A DNA stretch of 9,543 nucleotides. It comes from Pseudomonadota bacterium (GTDB taxonomy: Bacteria; Pseudomonadota; Alphaproteobacteria; Azospirillales; Azospirillaceae). Below the pieces are notes generated by a model. The model saw only the letters and a program-made list of their open reading frames with translations. It was not told the origin of the DNA and did not search any database. The translations under genes were made by a program, and so were the position numbers. Shown here in pieces: positions 8,484-9,543 of the stretch (its first letter is position 1; each line of letters opens with the position of its first letter). Location: contig JAEYOB010000117.1 of assembly GCA_023412175.1 (NCBI GenBank), positions 1 to 9,543 on the forward strand. The letters are read 5' to 3'.

Positions 8484-8509
8484 GGCCGCCCCTCACCGGG
8501 CGGCCTTTT
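8484..8509 (+). terminator. Strong intrinsic terminator
   Basis: GGCCGCCC (8484-8491), loop CTCACC, GGGCGGCC (8498-8505), then TTTT. The 8-bp all-GC stem with a T-run should stop rightward transcription after the late-gene remnant. An outer inverted pair, AGGCAA (8473-8478) and TTGCCT (8512-8517), encloses it. Confidence 0.82.
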
Positions 8510-8523
8510 CGTTGCCTGGGAGG

Positions 8524-8644
8524 TGGTGACCATCTGGCCATCGAGGCGGACACCTGTTCGCCCATCCTGCCGCTGAAACCGTTGCAACGCCTTGGTTCTG
8601 GCAGGACAAGTAGCTGGCCATCTGGTCGCCCATCCTGGTGACCA
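8524..8644 (+). repeat. Cluster of short direct repeats
   Basis: Three words occur twice: TGGTGACCA (8524-8532, 8636-8644), CTGGCCATC (8534-8542, 8614-8622) and TCGCCCATCCTG (8558-8569, 8626-8637). Their order differs between the copies, so this is not a simple tandem duplication. Confidence 0.45.
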
Positions 8645-8719
8645 AGCGGCGCCGTGCGTTGGCCCCGTCGCACCCCCGCCGCCATCCTGCCCCGGACGCA
8701 AGCCCGAGGACCGCCGCAG

Positions 8720-9469
8720 ATGGCCCGCATCAAGCTCGACAGCATCGCCCCCCGCAAGCGCTACAGCGTTGGCGCCACGCCGCAGAGCACGTTCACCGTG
8801 CCGTTCCCGTTCTTCGCGCTGACGGACATCAAGGTCATCGTCGGCGGGGCCACGCTCCCGGCCAACGGCTACGCGGTCACCGGCACAGCGCGGGAAGGCG
8901 GCTACCAGAGCGGCACCGTGACGCTGACCACGCCCGTCAGCAACACCACCATAACCGTGCTGCGCGACATCCCGCTCGCGCGCACCACTGACTTCCCGAG
9001 CGCGGGTGGCCTCAAGGTCCCTGCGCTGAACGGCGAGTTCGACCGGGTTGTCGCCATGCAGCAGCAGATCGCCGACCGCACGATTCAGGTGCCCCCCGAC
9101 GACACCGACGGCGCGCTGATGCTGCCGGGCCGGACCGACCGCGCGAACAAGCTGCTTGCCTTCGACGGCGAGGGCCAGCCGACGCAGACCGACGTCACGG
9201 TCGAACGCCTCGCCGCGACCGTCACCGCCGCGTTCACCGCCGGCAAGGTGCTGGTCGAGGTGCCGACCATTACGGCTGACGGCGTGACCACCGCGTTCCC
9301 GACCGGTTACGACCTCATCAGCGCAGCGCAGGTGATGCTCACCATCGGAGGAATCTTCCAGCCGCCGGCCACCTACGCCATCAGCGGGCAGAACGTCGTC
9401 GTCAGCGAGCCGCCCCCGGCCGGCGCTGATGTGCAGATCCGCATCCTTGGCGCCGCCGTGGACGTGTAG
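8720..9469 (+). CDS. Phage tail fibre protein (ends at an in-frame TAG)
   Basis: This 249-residue product has the N-terminal pattern of many podovirus-like tail fibres. STFTVPFPFFALTDIKVIV (23-41) is followed by the VLRDIPLARTTDF block (80-92) and an ALNGEFDRV helix (102-110). Next comes a linker with LPGRTDRANKLLAFDGEGQP (135-154). Residues about 180-244 repeat the first beta-module: TAFPTGYDLI, VMLTIGGIFQP, ATYAISG and DVQIRILGA match its order. It probably attaches to the tail and carries a distal receptor-binding part. ATG 8720 is chosen because GAGGA lies 9 bases upstream; the open frame extends 22 codons further, to 8654, but that portion looks non-coding. The TAG at 9467-9469 seems premature because the same frame continues in tail-fibre-like sequence. 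Confidence 0.8.
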   Translation: MARIKLDSIAPRKRYSVGATPQSTFTVPFPFFALTDIKVIVGGATLPANGYAVTGTAREGGYQSGTVTLTTPVSNTTITVLRDIPLARTTDFPSAGGLKVPALNGEFDRVVAMQQQIADRTIQVPPDDTDGALMLPGRTDRANKLLAFDGEGQPTQTDVTVERLAATVTAAFTAGKVLVEVPTITADGVTTAFPTGYDLISAAQVMLTIGGIFQPPATYAISGQNVVVSEPPPAGADVQIRILGAAVDV

Positions 9470-9543
9470 GGGCCGAGGGGGCCTGAGGGTATCGGTGTCA
9501 CCAGCGCAACCGTCAACGGCGACGGCCACCTGATTATCACCCT
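9470..9543 (+). pseudogene. In-frame continuation of the tail fibre after TAG (partial)
   Basis: Directly after the TAG the same frame reads GPRGPEG, a collagen-like Gly-X-Y segment, then IGVTSATVNGDGHLIIT up to the window edge. The motif GI-x-SA-x-x-NG-x-GHLI is common in phage fibre shafts. No start codon with a ribosome binding site precedes it, so it is most simply the rest of the same gene behind a nonsense codon. Confidence 0.6.

Larger units (their letters stand above)
8330..8719. other. Non-coding phage spacer
   Basis: No convincing gene is visible here on either strand. It holds a 9-bp inverted repeat (8362-8385), a strong intrinsic terminator (8484-8509), and three short words repeated between 8524 and 8644. 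Open frames that cross it lack ribosome binding sites and recognisable motifs. Confidence 0.6.

Noticed and set aside
8351..8641. Plus-strand 96-codon GTG-initiated frame across the phage spacer
   Set aside because: It runs through the 9-bp dyad and the strong terminator, has no ribosome binding site, and resembles no protein.
9467..9469. Amber codon recoded as an amino acid throughout the element
   Set aside because: The small neighbouring ORF 7110-7087 and other frames use TAG in stop-like positions, and no suppressor tRNA is seen in the window; a single nonsense change is simpler.
8336..9529. Minus-strand open frame of 397 codons opposite the tail fibre
   Set aside because: Low-complexity shadow of a clear tail-fibre frame, without motifs.
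8524..9543. Diversity-generating retroelement (template/variable repeats near a tail gene)
   Set aside because: The repeats are too short, show no adenine-specific variation, and no reverse transcriptase is present.

Overview
The window is GC-rich bacterial chromosome. Gene content, the GyrA sequence, and a GGAAC-N17-CGTT promoter of the alphaproteobacterial general stress response type suggest an alphaproteobacterium, probably of the Azospirillum/Rhodospirillales group. The genus is an inference from remembered protein similarity; no search was possible.

Left part (1-5624) is ordinary, intact chromosome. On the minus strand lie an entericidin-type small lipoprotein gene and a proline-rich small protein gene. 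Their likely promoter matches the EcfG (general stress sigma factor) consensus. Divergent from them is a MATE-family efflux transporter, followed by gyrA (TTG start, 930 residues) and coaD (phosphopantetheine adenylyltransferase), 24 bp apart and probably co-transcribed. A tRNA-Lys(UUU) gene with its own sigma-70-like promoter and a possible terminator closes this part.

Right part (5625-9543) is a decayed prophage or phage-derived element next to the tRNA-Lys gene. A leftward early operon (zinc-ribbon protein, a 32-residue piece resembling the C-terminus of a cytosine-5 DNA methyltransferase, an excisionase-like HTH protein, a tyrosine integrase) reads toward the tRNA. The integrase carries two frameshifts but retains all its catalytic residues across the two frames. 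At about 7461-7495 the early genes abut, head to head, the C-terminal part of a large late phage protein that has lost its N-terminus and carries another frameshift. This looks like a deletion joint. After a 390-bp spacer with a 9-bp inverted repeat and a strong intrinsic terminator comes a tail-fibre protein. It ends at a TAG codon, but the same frame continues as collagen-like GPRGPEG and a typical tail-fibre motif up to the window edge.

I see no new defence or other undescribed system. The most rewarding observations are the stress promoter of the entericidin gene, the three like-patterned frameshifts in the phage part, the methyltransferase fragment, the deletion joint, the in-frame amber codon in the tail fibre, and the 22-bp-spaced repeats beside the putative attachment site.
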